Of a stretch of 64,000 bases of DNA, positions 27,457-36,135 are shown piece by piece (within the stretch, counting starts at the first letter, position 1; each line of letters opens with the position of its first letter). Below the pieces are notes generated by a model that ran no database searches, was not told the origin of the DNA, and was given only the letters and a program-made list of their open reading frames with translations. The position numbers and the translations under genes were made by a program. This DNA is from Paenibacillus sp. yr247 (GTDB lineage Bacteria > Bacillota > Bacilli > Paenibacillales > NBRC-103111). The stretch spans positions 434,001-498,000 of the forward strand of contig NZ_FNIF01000002.1 of assembly GCF_900103825.1 (NCBI RefSeq), read 5' to 3'.

Positions 27457-28035
27457 ATGGGTTTTGTTTCTGTTCTGAGTTTTGCTCATCAACTAATTAA
27501 TCAGCGGGCCCAGCCTGGCGATACGGTCATCGATGCGACCCTCGGAAACGGCGTTGACGCCTTGTTCTTGGCGAAGCTGGTGGGCAGCCGCGGCAGCGTG
27601 TACGGCTTCGATATTCAGCAGCAAGCGCTGGATCAAACAAAGATGCGTCTGGAGAAGGAACTTCCAGACGCATCTTCTTATGTGCACATGAGCTTATGCA
27701 GCCATGCGCTCATGGAAACGGCGGTGCCGCAGGACCGCCACGGCAAGATCGCCGCGGTCACGTTCAATCTCGGCTACCTGCCCGGCGCCGATTCGGCCAC
27801 AATCACCAAGCAGGAATCAACCATTCCTGCTCTAGAGGCAGCCCTCCGCCTGCTTCGCAAAGGAGGTATTGTGACCATCGTGCTGTATAGCGGGCACGAT
27901 GGCGGATCTGAAGAGGCTGCTGCCGTAGAAAGTTGGGCGCAGCGCCTTCCGCTCGCAGCCTTTCAGGTGCTGCGCTATCAGTTCATGAACACGAACCAGC
28001 ATGCTCCCTATCTGCTAGCTTTAGAAAAAAGATAG
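27457..28035 (+). CDS. mnmM: MnmM/YtqB-type SAM-dependent tRNA methyltransferase
   Basis: 192 residues. Class I methyltransferase with motif I VIDATLGNGVDALFLA, VYGFDIQQQAL, and the family-specific AVTFNLGYLPGAD and GGIVTIVLYSGHDGG. In Bacillus the YtqB/MnmM protein methylates the wobble uridine precursor of certain tRNAs; the assignment here rests on motif likeness. ATG follows GGAGG. A 14-bp inverted repeat lies inside the coding region at 27640-27676. Confidence 0.85.
   Translation: MGFVSVLSFAHQLINQRAQPGDTVIDATLGNGVDALFLAKLVGSRGSVYGFDIQQQALDQTKMRLEKELPDASSYVHMSLCSHALMETAVPQDRHGKIAAVTFNLGYLPGADSATITKQESTIPALEAALRLLRKGGIVTIVLYSGHDGGSEEAAAVESWAQRLPLAAFQVLRYQFMNTNQHAPYLLALEKR
27640..27676. 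repeat. Perfect 14-bp inverted repeat inside mnmM
   Basis: AAGATGCGTCTGGA and TCCAGACGCATCTT, 9-base loop, entirely within the coding sequence (residues about 62-74). No T run follows. Confidence 0.75.
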
Positions 28036-28108
28036 ACGCATGATATAATGCTAAAGAGTGGTGCTAAGCCTTATTTTGCAGGAGAACTTAGAGAAAGAAG
28101 GGATAGCC

Positions 28109-29074
28109 TTGAAATCATACCCGCTTCAATTTCAACCTGAAATGAAAGAACGTGTCTGGGGAGGAAGAGCCCTAGAAAAGTTTGGTTTTCAGCTTCCAGA
28201 AGGCGCTATCGGCGAAGGCTGGATGATTGGCGATCATCCGAACGGAACGACAAAGGTTATTAATGGCGAGTTAGCAGGTCTAGGTTTGGACGAAATTCGC
28301 GAGAAATACGGTAAAACGTTATTCGGTACCAAAGGATTTTCCGAAAAAAATGGCCGTTTCCCTCTGCTCATTAAGCTGCTTGATTGCGAAGACGACCTTT
28401 CGGTACAAGTACATCCGAATGATCATTACGAGAATTTGGCTGCAGGCGAGCTAGGCAAAACAGAGATGTGGTACATCCTTGATGCGAAGCCCGGCGCCAA
28501 AATTATATATGGCATGCGAGAAGGCGTTACACGCGAAAGCCTAGCACAAGCAATTGCTGAGAACCGCATTATGGACTGCTTACAGGAAGTGCCAGTAGAA
28601 GCCGGAGATTCCTTCTATATTCCTGCTGGAACCGTTCATGCTCTTGGCGCTGGCGTTCTAGTTGCCGAGATTCAGCAGAATTCCGATACAACCTATCGTT
28701 TGTACGATTATAACCGTCCGGGTCTGGATGGTAAGCTTCGTGAGCTTCATATTGAAGATTCACTAAACGTTATCGCTTATGAAGGCTCCGGATCTACTCG
28801 TATGAAAACAAATATAAATGAAGCCAGTACTTGGCTAACGCTTGCTGAGTCTCCTTTTTTCACTGTGGAAAAAGGTCTAGTGGGACCGAAATGGGAGCTA
28901 AGCACCTCATCTGAAAGCTTCGTGATCCTCGTTATCGCAGAAGGAAACGGAACACTCCAGTGGGCGGATGGCAGCATCTCCACGAAACCAGGCGACTGCT
29001 TCTTACTGCCTGCCAATCTTGGCAGCTATGCATTAGAAGGCAGCATGACCGTTATTCGCAGCTACTTACCTTAG
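28109..29074 (+). CDS. manA: Mannose-6-phosphate isomerase, class I
   Basis: 321 residues from a TTG at 28109, 5 bases after AGAAGGGA; the family start LKSYPLQFQPEMKERVWGG begins right there, while the upstream GTG of the open frame has no ribosome site. Zinc ligands are in LSVQVHPND (Gln, His), KTEMWYIL (Glu) and IPAGTVHALG (His), with YRLYDYNR after. It interconverts mannose-6-phosphate and fructose-6-phosphate, feeding mannose use or GDP-sugar synthesis. Monocistronic, ended by a strong hairpin. Confidence 0.95.
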   Translation: MKSYPLQFQPEMKERVWGGRALEKFGFQLPEGAIGEGWMIGDHPNGTTKVINGELAGLGLDEIREKYGKTLFGTKGFSEKNGRFPLLIKLLDCEDDLSVQVHPNDHYENLAAGELGKTEMWYILDAKPGAKIIYGMREGVTRESLAQAIAENRIMDCLQEVPVEAGDSFYIPAGTVHALGAGVLVAEIQQNSDTTYRLYDYNRPGLDGKLRELHIEDSLNVIAYEGSGSTRMKTNINEASTWLTLAESPFFTVEKGLVGPKWELSTSSESFVILVIAEGNGTLQWADGSISTKPGDCFLLPANLGSYALEGSMTVIRSYLP

Positions 29075-29082
29075 AGATTTCC

Positions 29083-29132
29083 AAAAAAGGCTCTCCACCC
29101 GTCATCCCTAAGATGTCAGTGGAGAGCCTTTT
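29083..29132. terminator. Bidirectional intrinsic terminator
   Basis: Perfect 14-bp stem AAAAGGCTCTCCAC/GTGGAGAGCCTTTT between convergent manA and the IMP dehydrogenase gene. Confidence 0.88.
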
Positions 29133-29141
29133 CAATTGCTG

Positions 29142-30644
29142 CTATGATTCTTCAGACAAGCTGCTTTCTTTTAAAATAACGTCGTGTGCTCCGCCTTCAA
29201 CAAGACTGGTTGCCGAAACAAGCGCAATTCTTGCTTTGCTCTTCAGCTCTTCCAAACTTAATGATCCGCAATTGCACATCGTGGACTTTATTTTGCCAAT
29301 CGTCTTATCCATGTTCTCCTGCAGGCCTCCCGCATAAGGAACGTAGGAATCGACGCCTTCCTCAAACAAGAGCTTGTTTTTGCCCCCAGTATCGTAACGC
29401 TGCCAGTTACGGGCACGATTGGAGCCTTCCCCCCAGTATTCTTTCACGAAGTTATTGCCTACCTTCAGCTTTCTGGTCGGGCTCTCATCGAAACGCGCGA
29501 AATATCTGCCCAGCATGACAAAGTCCGCCCCCATTGCTAAGGCTAATGTAATATGGTAGTCATGTACAATGCCACCATCGGAACAGATCGGAATATAGGT
29601 ACCTGTTTCTTTGAAGTACTGGTCTCTGGCTTCGACGACTTCCATGAGGGACGATGCTTGTCCGCGTCCAATCCCTTTTTGTTCCCGAGTGATACAAATC
29701 GACCCGCCGCCGATGCCTACTTTCACGAAGTCAGCACCCGACTCTACTAAGTAAAGAAAGCCCTCACGGTCTACAACGTTACCTGCACCAATTTTCACAT
29801 CGAAATTCTCTTTCACGTACTGAATCGTCTCGCGCTGCCATTCGCTGTAACCATCCGAGGAATCGATGACCAGAATGTCTACTCCCGCTTCAACCAGCGC
29901 AGGCACTCTCTCTTTATAATCCTTCGTATTGATCCCAGCTCCAACAATATAGCTTTTGTTAGCATCAAGAAGTTCCATTGGATTCTCTTTATGCTCATCA
30001 TAATCTTTGCGGAAAACGAGGGTGTCGAGCTTCTGCTGCTCATCCACAATCGGTAAACAATTCAGCTTGTGATCCCAAATTAAATTGTTGGCTTCCGATA
30101 AGGTAATCCCGGATTTGCCGTAAATTAGTTTATCAAACGGTGTCATAAACTGATGAATCGGGCGATCCATAGGGTCACGACTTGTCCGGTAATCACGCCC
30201 TGTAACAATACCAAGCAATTTCCCGTTCGCTGTGCCATCGTCAGTAATGGCAACCGTTGAATGCCCTGTTTCTTGCTTCAACGCCAGCACATCGTTTAGC
30301 GTATGATCGGGAGTCAGGTTGGAGCGGCTAAGCACAAATCCTGCCTTATACCCTTTTACCTTCCGCACCATTAGCGCTTCTTCTTCAATCGATTGCGAGC
30401 CAAAAATAAATGAAATCCCGCCACAACGCGCCAAAGCAATCGCCATTCCATGGTCGGATACGGCTTGCATGACAGCTGATGAAAACGGGATGTTGAGCGA
30501 GATCGCAGGCTCCTCGCCTTTATTGAATTTGACTAACGGTGTCTGAAGCTTCACATTCGCCGGTGTACAGTCCTTCGTTGTAAGATTAGGAATCAACAGA
30601 AACTCACTAAACGTACGCGATGGTTCTAAGTAATACGTGGCCAC
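29142..30644 (-). CDS. guaB: IMP dehydrogenase, divergent (GRGQ-type) form
   Basis: 500 residues with the IMPDH layout: N-terminal barrel start, two CBS domains (about 95-215) and the C-terminal barrel. IMPDH oxidises IMP to XMP in GMP synthesis. Catalytic Cys317 lies in [20 protein letters not shown]; the common bacterial form reads GSICTTRxVAGVGVPQ, so this loop is different and closer to the variant seen in protist enzymes. [10 protein letters not shown] and [13 protein letters not shown] are intact; the flap [17 protein letters not shown] differs from the usual one. It may be a second IMPDH of the organism or may act on a related substrate. Confidence 0.85.
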   Translation of the reverse strand: MATYYLEPSRTFSEFLLIPNLTTKDCTPANVKLQTPLVKFNKGEEPAISLNIPFSSAVMQAVSDHGMAIALARCGGISFIFGSQSIEEEALMVRKVKGYKAGFVLSRSNLTPDHTLNDVLALKQETGHSTVAITDDGTANGKLLGIVTGRDYRTSRDPMDRPIHQFMTPFDKLIYGKSGITLSEANNLIWDHKLNCLPIVDEQQKLDTLVFRKDYDEHKENPMELLDANKSYIVGAGINTKDYKERVPALVEAGVDILVIDSSDGYSEWQRETIQYVKENFDVKIGAGNVVDREGFLYLVESGADFVKVGIGGGSICITREQKGIGRGQASSLMEVVEARDQYFKETGTYIPICSDGGIVHDYHITLALAMGADFVMLGRYFARFDESPTRKLKVGNNFVKEYWGEGSNRARNWQRYDTGGKNKLLFEEGVDSYVPYAGGLQENMDKTIGKIKSTMCNCGSLSLEELKSKARIALVSATSLVEGGAHDVILKESSLSEES

Positions 30645-30671
30645 TTTACGACTTCCTCCTCATATAGGGAT

Positions 30672-30690
30672 CTTTGAGCGCAGCTCAAAG
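30672..30690. promoter_or_regulatory. Perfect palindrome upstream of the IMP dehydrogenase gene
   Basis: CTTTGAGC and GCTCAAAG flank GCA, about 28 bases before the start codon. It could be an operator or an mRNA leader hairpin near the ribosome site (GAGGAGG). TATAAA lies just upstream on the minus strand. Confidence 0.5.
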
Positions 30691-30845
30691 TCTCTCATTT
30701 ATAATGATCCATAGGTAAATTTTTTCAATTTTATCACTGAACCTTACCAGTGGTCAATGGATTTTTCAGGGAAATCTTCCGATGGCATGTAAAAAGATAG
30801 AACTATCTATTCGAAACCTGGGGTTCGGAATCTCTGCTCATATAT

Positions 30846-30882
30846 AAAAAGCCCCACTCCCGAATTAAAACTGGGAATGGGG
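30846..30882 (-). terminator. Intrinsic terminator of the B12-binding radical SAM gene
   Basis: CCCCATTCCCAG pairs with CGGGAGTGGGG and is followed by CTTTTTATA on the minus strand. Confidence 0.8.
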
Positions 30883-30887
30883 TTATC

Positions 30888-32651
30888 TTATACGGTCGCC
30901 ACTTGGTGCAGCGGCATGGTGTAGTAGCTAGCCGGCTGCTGTGCATCCGGCGGGAAGTGCACGACGAGCAGCTCCTTGCTGCTGGCGTCAATCTCACCGC
31001 TTTGCAAATACGTCTGGAATGCGAAAGGCAGTACCTCAAGCATGGCGTGCTTGTGGAGGTCCTTCTCGTTAATGCGGAGATGGTGAAAGTCTCCGCTCAC
31101 AAGCCCAGGCTGCTCAGCCAGCAGCTTGAGGTACGCATTCTGCTCGGACTTCTCCAACGTGAAGTCCCACCAGATTTTGCGCGGCTTATATTTATGACCC
31201 AGGAAATAATCCAGCTTCATCAGACCCTCAATAATGTGCATGTTCTTCGTCTCGCGATGCATCAGGAAATCGCGTAAGCGGGTAAACAAATCCTCGAGCT
31301 GATGCCCAATCTTCTGCCAGCCGCGGCCTTCCCAGAAATCGCCGAACTCTTGAAAGAAATCAAACGCTGAGGCGAATTCATGCGCAATCAAATATTTAAC
31401 CGTATGATCCATACGGTGCGCGTTCCAATATTTCTCCAGCACATCTTCAACCCGTTTGATGCGAATTAAATCGGTGAACGGCAGAATATCATTGCCGAGA
31501 ATCTCATACGGCGCGTGGTCCATGTAAACGTAGCCGTATTTATGCGCGTCATTTCGCATCCCTGTGCCGCGCAGCATTTTCAGAAATCCTAGCTGCAGCT
31601 CTTCCGGTCCAAGTTCAAAGACATCGTTAAATGTCTTGCGGAACGAATTATAGTCCTCTTCAGGCAGGCCGGCAATCAAGTCTAGATGCTGGTCGATTTT
31701 TAAGCTATTTTTTACCTTGGATACGGTACGGCTCAGCTTGAAGAAGTTCTGCCTGCGCTGCACCAAATCATTGGTCGTATCATTCGTAGACTGAACCCCG
31801 ATCTCGAATCGGAATGTGCCCGGAGGCGCATTCTCTGCTAGGTAATCAAGTACCTCTGGTCGCATAATATCCGCTGTAATCTCAAACTGAAACACGGTGC
31901 CACGATGGTTCGCAATGAGGAATTCAAAGATTTCCATCGCATAATCCCGCTTAATATTAAACGTCCGATCCACGAACTTGATCAGCTTTGCGCCAGAATC
32001 AATTAGGTACAGCAGATCTGACTTGGTTCGTTCCATGTCGAAGTACCGTACGCCTACCTCAATACTAGAAAGACAGAATTGACAGGAGAAGGGGCAGCCG
32101 CGACTTGTCTCGAAGTATACAACGCGATTGGCCAAACTAGGCACATCTTCATCAAAACGGTGCGGGGACGGGATATCATCAAGCTTCAGCTTCGGTCTGC
32201 CCGGCATCAGCACGACTTCCTCGCCTTTTCGGTAAGCCAAACCATAAACGAAATGATATTTACGAGTCGTTGAAATCTCAGTTAGCAGCTGGTGAAAAGT
32301 CTCTTCCCCTTCGCCCATAACAATGAAATCGACTTCCGGGATGCGATCCATCCAGTAGTCCGTGTCGTAAGAAACCTCGGGACCGCCAAGCACGATTATA
32401 ATTTCCGGTCTAATTTTCTTGATCATTTTAATAATATGAATCGTTTCTTCAATGTTCCAAATGTAACAGGAAAAGCCCAGTACGTCCGGCGCCTTTTGAT
32501 ACAGGTCGGAGACGATATTCATCGCTGGGTCTTTGATCGTATATTCTGTAATTTCGACATCAAAATCCTTCTCGCAGAACGCTTTCAAATAGCGCAAAGC
32601 CAAGGAGGTATGAATGAATTTGGCATTAAGTGTGGATACAAGTACTTTCAT
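30888..32651 (-). CDS. B12-binding domain radical SAM protein with DUF4080 C-terminus
   Basis: 587 residues. The N-terminal cobalamin-binding-like domain (about 1-130) includes DVLGFSCYIWNIEET and VLGGPEVSYD. The radical SAM core has Cys186-x3-Cys190-x2-Cys193 in SRGCPFSCQFC and QHLDLIAGLPEEDYNSF. The C-terminal third (from about 400) matches DUF4080. The family is widespread in spore-forming firmicutes; substrate unknown. It has its own terminator and no partner gene. Confidence 0.9.
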   Translation of the reverse strand: MKVLVSTLNAKFIHTSLALRYLKAFCEKDFDVEITEYTIKDPAMNIVSDLYQKAPDVLGFSCYIWNIEETIHIIKMIKKIRPEIIIVLGGPEVSYDTDYWMDRIPEVDFIVMGEGEETFHQLLTEISTTRKYHFVYGLAYRKGEEVVLMPGRPKLKLDDIPSPHRFDEDVPSLANRVVYFETSRGCPFSCQFCLSSIEVGVRYFDMERTKSDLLYLIDSGAKLIKFVDRTFNIKRDYAMEIFEFLIANHRGTVFQFEITADIMRPEVLDYLAENAPPGTFRFEIGVQSTNDTTNDLVQRRQNFFKLSRTVSKVKNSLKIDQHLDLIAGLPEEDYNSFRKTFNDVFELGPEELQLGFLKMLRGTGMRNDAHKYGYVYMDHAPYEILGNDILPFTDLIRIKRVEDVLEKYWNAHRMDHTVKYLIAHEFASAFDFFQEFGDFWEGRGWQKIGHQLEDLFTRLRDFLMHRETKNMHIIEGLMKLDYFLGHKYKPRKIWWDFTLEKSEQNAYLKLLAEQPGLVSGDFHHLRINEKDLHKHAMLEVLPFAFQTYLQSGEIDASSKELLVVHFPPDAQQPASYYTMPLHQVATV

Positions 32652-32740
32652 TATAAAAAAACCTCGTTCTGTTCTCGTTTATTGTTCTATCTAATTCTAC
32701 ACGAAAACCGAGGAAATACAAAGGTAAGCCCTCCCAAGCA

Positions 32741-32965
32741 CTAAAGAACCATATCATCATCCAGATGAGGATTTTCATAAGGGAACTGCAAATAGGAGGC
32801 TTCCTGAATCGCATTTTTCCAGCGTTCGGCATGTGAATGCAGCTGATCTTCAACTTCTTGAATTCTCAGTTGCAAGTCTCCAGGGCTTTCGGCTGCTCCA
32901 CTGTGCAAAGCCTTCTGCAGCGTAGTACGCTCTTCGAACCATTGCGTTAACTGATATAAAAGCAT
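32741..32965 (-). CDS. Small coiled-coil-like hypothetical protein
   Basis: 74 residues, start supported by AAGGTGGGA 8 bases upstream. The sequence is helical and charged (LTQWFEERTTLQKALHSG, QLRIQEVEDQLHSHAERWKNA) and ends in an acidic tail. No signal peptide or catalytic motif. Family not recognised. Confidence 0.6.
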   Translation of the reverse strand: MLLYQLTQWFEERTTLQKALHSGAAESPGDLQLRIQEVEDQLHSHAERWKNAIQEASYLQFPYENPHLDDDMVL

Positions 32966-33903
32966 AGGGAATTCCCACCTTTTCTCACACGAGGGTTATA
33001 GCTGTAAGTCTTCCCCTCCTTGGGAGTATGCATACAAAGCAAATACAGGTGTTGAGCCGTCAGAGCCGTCCTTTTCGGACGTCTCACTGCGGTTTCGCAC
33101 CATTCTGCCTTCTGAGAAGTACTTTTCCGTGTTCTCAGACCGTATTCTCTACCTGCACTCCAAGTGCTCTCAGCCCCCACCGCCAACCAAAAACAAATTA
33201 TCCATTGTTTCCTTTGCAACAGAAGAAACCACAAGCTCCTCCAGCGCAATATGGTTTCTTCTGTTACCCAGCACAAGAACAGACTGCTGCTCAGCATAAT
33301 CCTTTGTGCCGGTTGAACTTCATGCTTTATAGCAAGTCCTGCTGCTGAAGTCGGGTAAGTGGATCTAGAATTGCAGCAGAAAAGGGTTATCTCTCAAGTA
33401 GTTTTACTCGTAAGCAGGAGGCGGAACGCCACTGGAGTTTCTATCGCGGCGTTTCTTTTGTTTTTGCGAACGTGGTATATTGTAAGGAGAATCATGTGGT
33501 CGGCTGTTAGTTACTGCTTATCAGCGGTATGTTCCGTAGGCATTTAGGTTACTTGGAGCAGCTAGCTCTATACACCTGATCTCGTGAGTCAGGCGACAGG
33601 CGAGCAGAGTTGATGTAAAAAGTACAGCAAAATCAGCCTATCTCGGCGTTTTCACGTTAAATCATGCAAAAAGTGCATCTAATTCGGCGCATACTATCAT
33701 ATTTAGGATAAAATGAGAATATTTGATGTACAAAATACATGATTGCAATTAAATATCGGAAATAATTGATGATTTACTGTACTTTTTGCATGTGGTTGGT
33801 GTAGAGTCATCGGGCGACAGGTCAGGTCATATAACGATAATAATGCAAAAGATCAGCTAATTCAGAACACTTTTAAACGACCAAAAATTGGAGGTCTTCT
33901 TTC
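32966..33903. other. Intergenic region of about 940 bases without a confident gene
   Basis: Frames on both strands at 32947-33348 lack convincing ribosome sites and protein-like composition, so none is called. The right part (33587-33870) holds repeat-like sequence, listed separately. Nothing else was recognised. Confidence 0.5.
33587..33870. repeat. Two diverged direct repeat units with internal inverted repeat
   Basis: GAGTCAGGCGACAGGCGAGC near 33587 recurs as GAGTCATCGGGCGACAGGTC near 33806, and each is followed by a GCAAAA-type segment (ATGCAAAAAGTGCATCTAATTC near 33664, ATGCAAAAGATCAGCTAATTC near 33843). CATGCAAAAAGT (33663-33674) also has a perfect inverted copy ACTTTTTGCATG (33781-33792), bounding 130 AT-rich bases. 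This looks like a family of intergenic repeats. Confidence 0.6.
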
Positions 33904-34914
33904 ATGCAAAATAAACAAGGTAAGAATCAAAGTCCAATCAAACATCAGAATCACAACCCGAAATTCAAAATCAGCAAGAACCAAAGCCACAATCAAACTC
34001 CGTTCAAGGGAAACCAAGATACGAACACTCGCCAGTATACCGTCAAGGAACCAGTTGAGCTTCTGCCTTTTTTATTAGATAAACTTTCCAGTCTGGGCCG
34101 GAACTCTGTCAAAGCCATCCTTGCCCGAGGGCAAGTCGCGGTGAATGGCAAGGCCGTCACAGCTTATAACTATCCCTTGCAGCCTGAGCAAACGGTGACT
34201 ATCAACAAAGATAAAGTCGTCGAAGATATTCCTTTGGCTGGCATGTCTATTTTGCATGAGGATGAGGATGTCATTGTCATTCAAAAGGATACCGGACTAT
34301 TATCCATCGCCGCTAATGCTCAGGAAAATGAGATTACAGCCTATCGCCAGCTTACGGCGCATGTACGGAATCATGATCCAAAGGCACGGATTTTCGTTGT
34401 ACATAGACTTGATCGTGATACATCAGGCGTGATGATGTTTGCCAAAAACGAGAAGGCCCAACAGCACTTACAGAACACTTGGCAGGACAGTGTAAAAGAG
34501 CGCACTTACGTAGCCTTGGTTGAAGGTATGGTGAAAAAGCCCGAAGGGACCATTTCCTCATGGCTCAAGGAGCACACGAAATCGCTTAAAATGTTTTCAA
34601 CTCCGTATCCGAATGATGGGCAGCACGCGGTTACACATTACAAAACAATACAATCTAATCGAAGCTTCTCACTTCTTGAGGTCAATTTGGAAACAGGCCG
34701 TAAAAATCAAATCCGCGTTCATATGCAGGACATCGGCCACCCCGTTGTTGGCGATAAGAAGTATGGTTCAAAAACGAAGGAAATTGGCCGCCTTGGACTT
34801 CATGCGCGGGTTCTTGCCTTTTTGCACCCGACAACTGGACAATTGCTGCGTTTTGAGACGAACATTCCGAAGTCGTTTTTAAATCCTTTCCGAGAACTAC
34901 CTGCGAAAAAATAA
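33904..34914 (+). CDS. RluA-family pseudouridine synthase with N-terminal Asn/Gln/Lys-rich extension
   Basis: 336 residues. Residues 1-43 form a basic, Asn/Gln/His-rich extension. An S4-like RNA-binding region follows (about 48-105, SVKAILARGQVAVNGKAVT), then the catalytic domain with HRLDRDTSGVMMFAKN, where Asp170 is the likely catalytic residue, and GRKNQIRVHMQDIGHPVVGD. The family isomerises uridines in rRNA or tRNA; the target here is unknown. ATG follows TTGGAGG. The next gene begins 21 bases on. Confidence 0.93.
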   Translation: MQNKQGKNQSPIKHQNHNPKFKISKNQSHNQTPFKGNQDTNTRQYTVKEPVELLPFLLDKLSSLGRNSVKAILARGQVAVNGKAVTAYNYPLQPEQTVTINKDKVVEDIPLAGMSILHEDEDVIVIQKDTGLLSIAANAQENEITAYRQLTAHVRNHDPKARIFVVHRLDRDTSGVMMFAKNEKAQQHLQNTWQDSVKERTYVALVEGMVKKPEGTISSWLKEHTKSLKMFSTPYPNDGQHAVTHYKTIQSNRSFSLLEVNLETGRKNQIRVHMQDIGHPVVGDKKYGSKTKEIGRLGLHARVLAFLHPTTGQLLRFETNIPKSFLNPFRELPAKK

Positions 34915-34935
34915 TAAGCTAGGAGACTTTACAAG

Positions 34936-35892
34936 ATGCGAATCGTTGTACTTGACGGCTATACATTAAATCCCGGAGATCTGGACTGGGACGGTTTAAA
35001 CTCACTTGGAGAGCTTGTTGTCTATGATCGTACTGCGGTATCTCAGATCCTTGAACGTGCGGCTGAGGCTGAAATTGTGTTGACGAATAAGACGCCGCTT
35101 TCCGCAGAAATCCTTCAGCAGTTGCCTAAGCTCCGCTATATTGGCGTACTTGCTACCGGGTACAATATCATTGATCTTCAAGCGGCTAAGGAGAAAGGCA
35201 TCATTATCACAAATGTTCCAACTTATAGCACGCACTCTGTTGCTCAGTTGGTATTTGCATTGTTGTTGGAATTTTGCCATCGTGTGCAGCTGCATAGTGA
35301 CAGCGTGCTTAAAGGGGATTGGTCTAGGTCGGTTGATTTCAGCTACAGCCGTTCTTCGTTTATAGAGTTAGCCGGCAAAACAATGGGACTTATCGGCCTA
35401 GGGCAAATCGGTAAACAAACTGCTTTGATTGCGCAAGCGCTTGGGATGAATGTTATCGCTACAGGCAGCGGCAAAAGTGTGCCTCAACCTGTGGAAGGCA
35501 TTGCATGGGTGCAAATCGACGAGCTTTTGCAGCGCTCTGATGTCATTAGTCTCCACTGCCCTTTGACACCGGCTACGAATCAGCTCATCAATGCTAAACG
35601 GATAGCTCTCATGAAACCGAACGCTATTTTACTGAATACGGCAAGAGGCGGCCTTCTGAATGAAGAAGATGTCGCTCATGCGTTGAATGAAGGCAGATTG
35701 GCGGGAGCTGGTCTGGATGTTTTGACGTTAGAACCTCCACGTCCGGACAATCCCTTGCTGCATGCGCGAAATGTGATCATTACCCCGCATATCGCTTGGG
35801 CAACTCAAGAAGCACGAGCTAGGCTGATGGCTGCGGCTGTTGATAATGTTCGTGCTTTTGTGGAAGGGCATCCGGTGAATGTGATTAGGTAG
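34936..35892 (+). CDS. D-2-hydroxyacid dehydrogenase
   Basis: 318 residues. NAD(P)-binding motif GLIGLGQIGKQTA near 150; catalytic Arg in NTARGGLLNEEDV, Glu in LEPPRPDNP and His in ITPHIAWAT. GYNIIDLQAAKEKGI is typical of the glycerate/hydroxypyruvate reductase group. Likely substrate is a small 2-ketoacid such as hydroxypyruvate or glyoxylate, but this is inference. Follows the pseudouridine synthase gene with a ribosome site TAGGAG. Confidence 0.92.
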   Translation: MRIVVLDGYTLNPGDLDWDGLNSLGELVVYDRTAVSQILERAAEAEIVLTNKTPLSAEILQQLPKLRYIGVLATGYNIIDLQAAKEKGIIITNVPTYSTHSVAQLVFALLLEFCHRVQLHSDSVLKGDWSRSVDFSYSRSSFIELAGKTMGLIGLGQIGKQTALIAQALGMNVIATGSGKSVPQPVEGIAWVQIDELLQRSDVISLHCPLTPATNQLINAKRIALMKPNAILLNTARGGLLNEEDVAHALNEGRLAGAGLDVLTLEPPRPDNPLLHARNVIITPHIAWATQEARARLMAAAVDNVRAFVEGHPVNVIR

Positions 35893-35952
35893 GTATCTAG
35901 GCAAGTGAAAAACCACTGGATTAGGTTAACTTATCAAGACTTATTTGCAAAG

Positions 35953-35977
35953 GAAAGAGTGCTTAAAGCACTCTTTC
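35953..35977 (+). terminator. Intrinsic terminator
   Basis: Perfect 11-bp stem GAAAGAGTGCT/AGCACTCTTTC with 3-base loop, followed by TTTG, after the dehydrogenase gene. Confidence 0.8.
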
Positions 35978-36135
35978 TTTGTGTACATGTAAATGATGAT
36001 ATGAACATAGCTAACGTTCTCCGTTACTTTGATAAAATCGCAGTGCGGTAGGTTATGAAATGATCCTGGTTGTATAATATTAAATGATAAATTAAGGCTA
36101 TCTATCTAATTTAAAGATAAAGGAAAGGAACCACT

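Noticed and set aside
32947-33297. 116-residue minus-strand frame (Trp-rich)
   Set aside because: Weak start, unusual composition and overlap with the plus-strand frame suggest a chance open frame.
33028-33348. 106-residue plus-strand frame (MHTKQIQVLSRQ start) rich in Cys, Pro and Gln
   Set aside because: No properly spaced ribosome site, amino acid composition unlike a folded protein, and a competing minus-strand frame over the same bases; left as intergenic.
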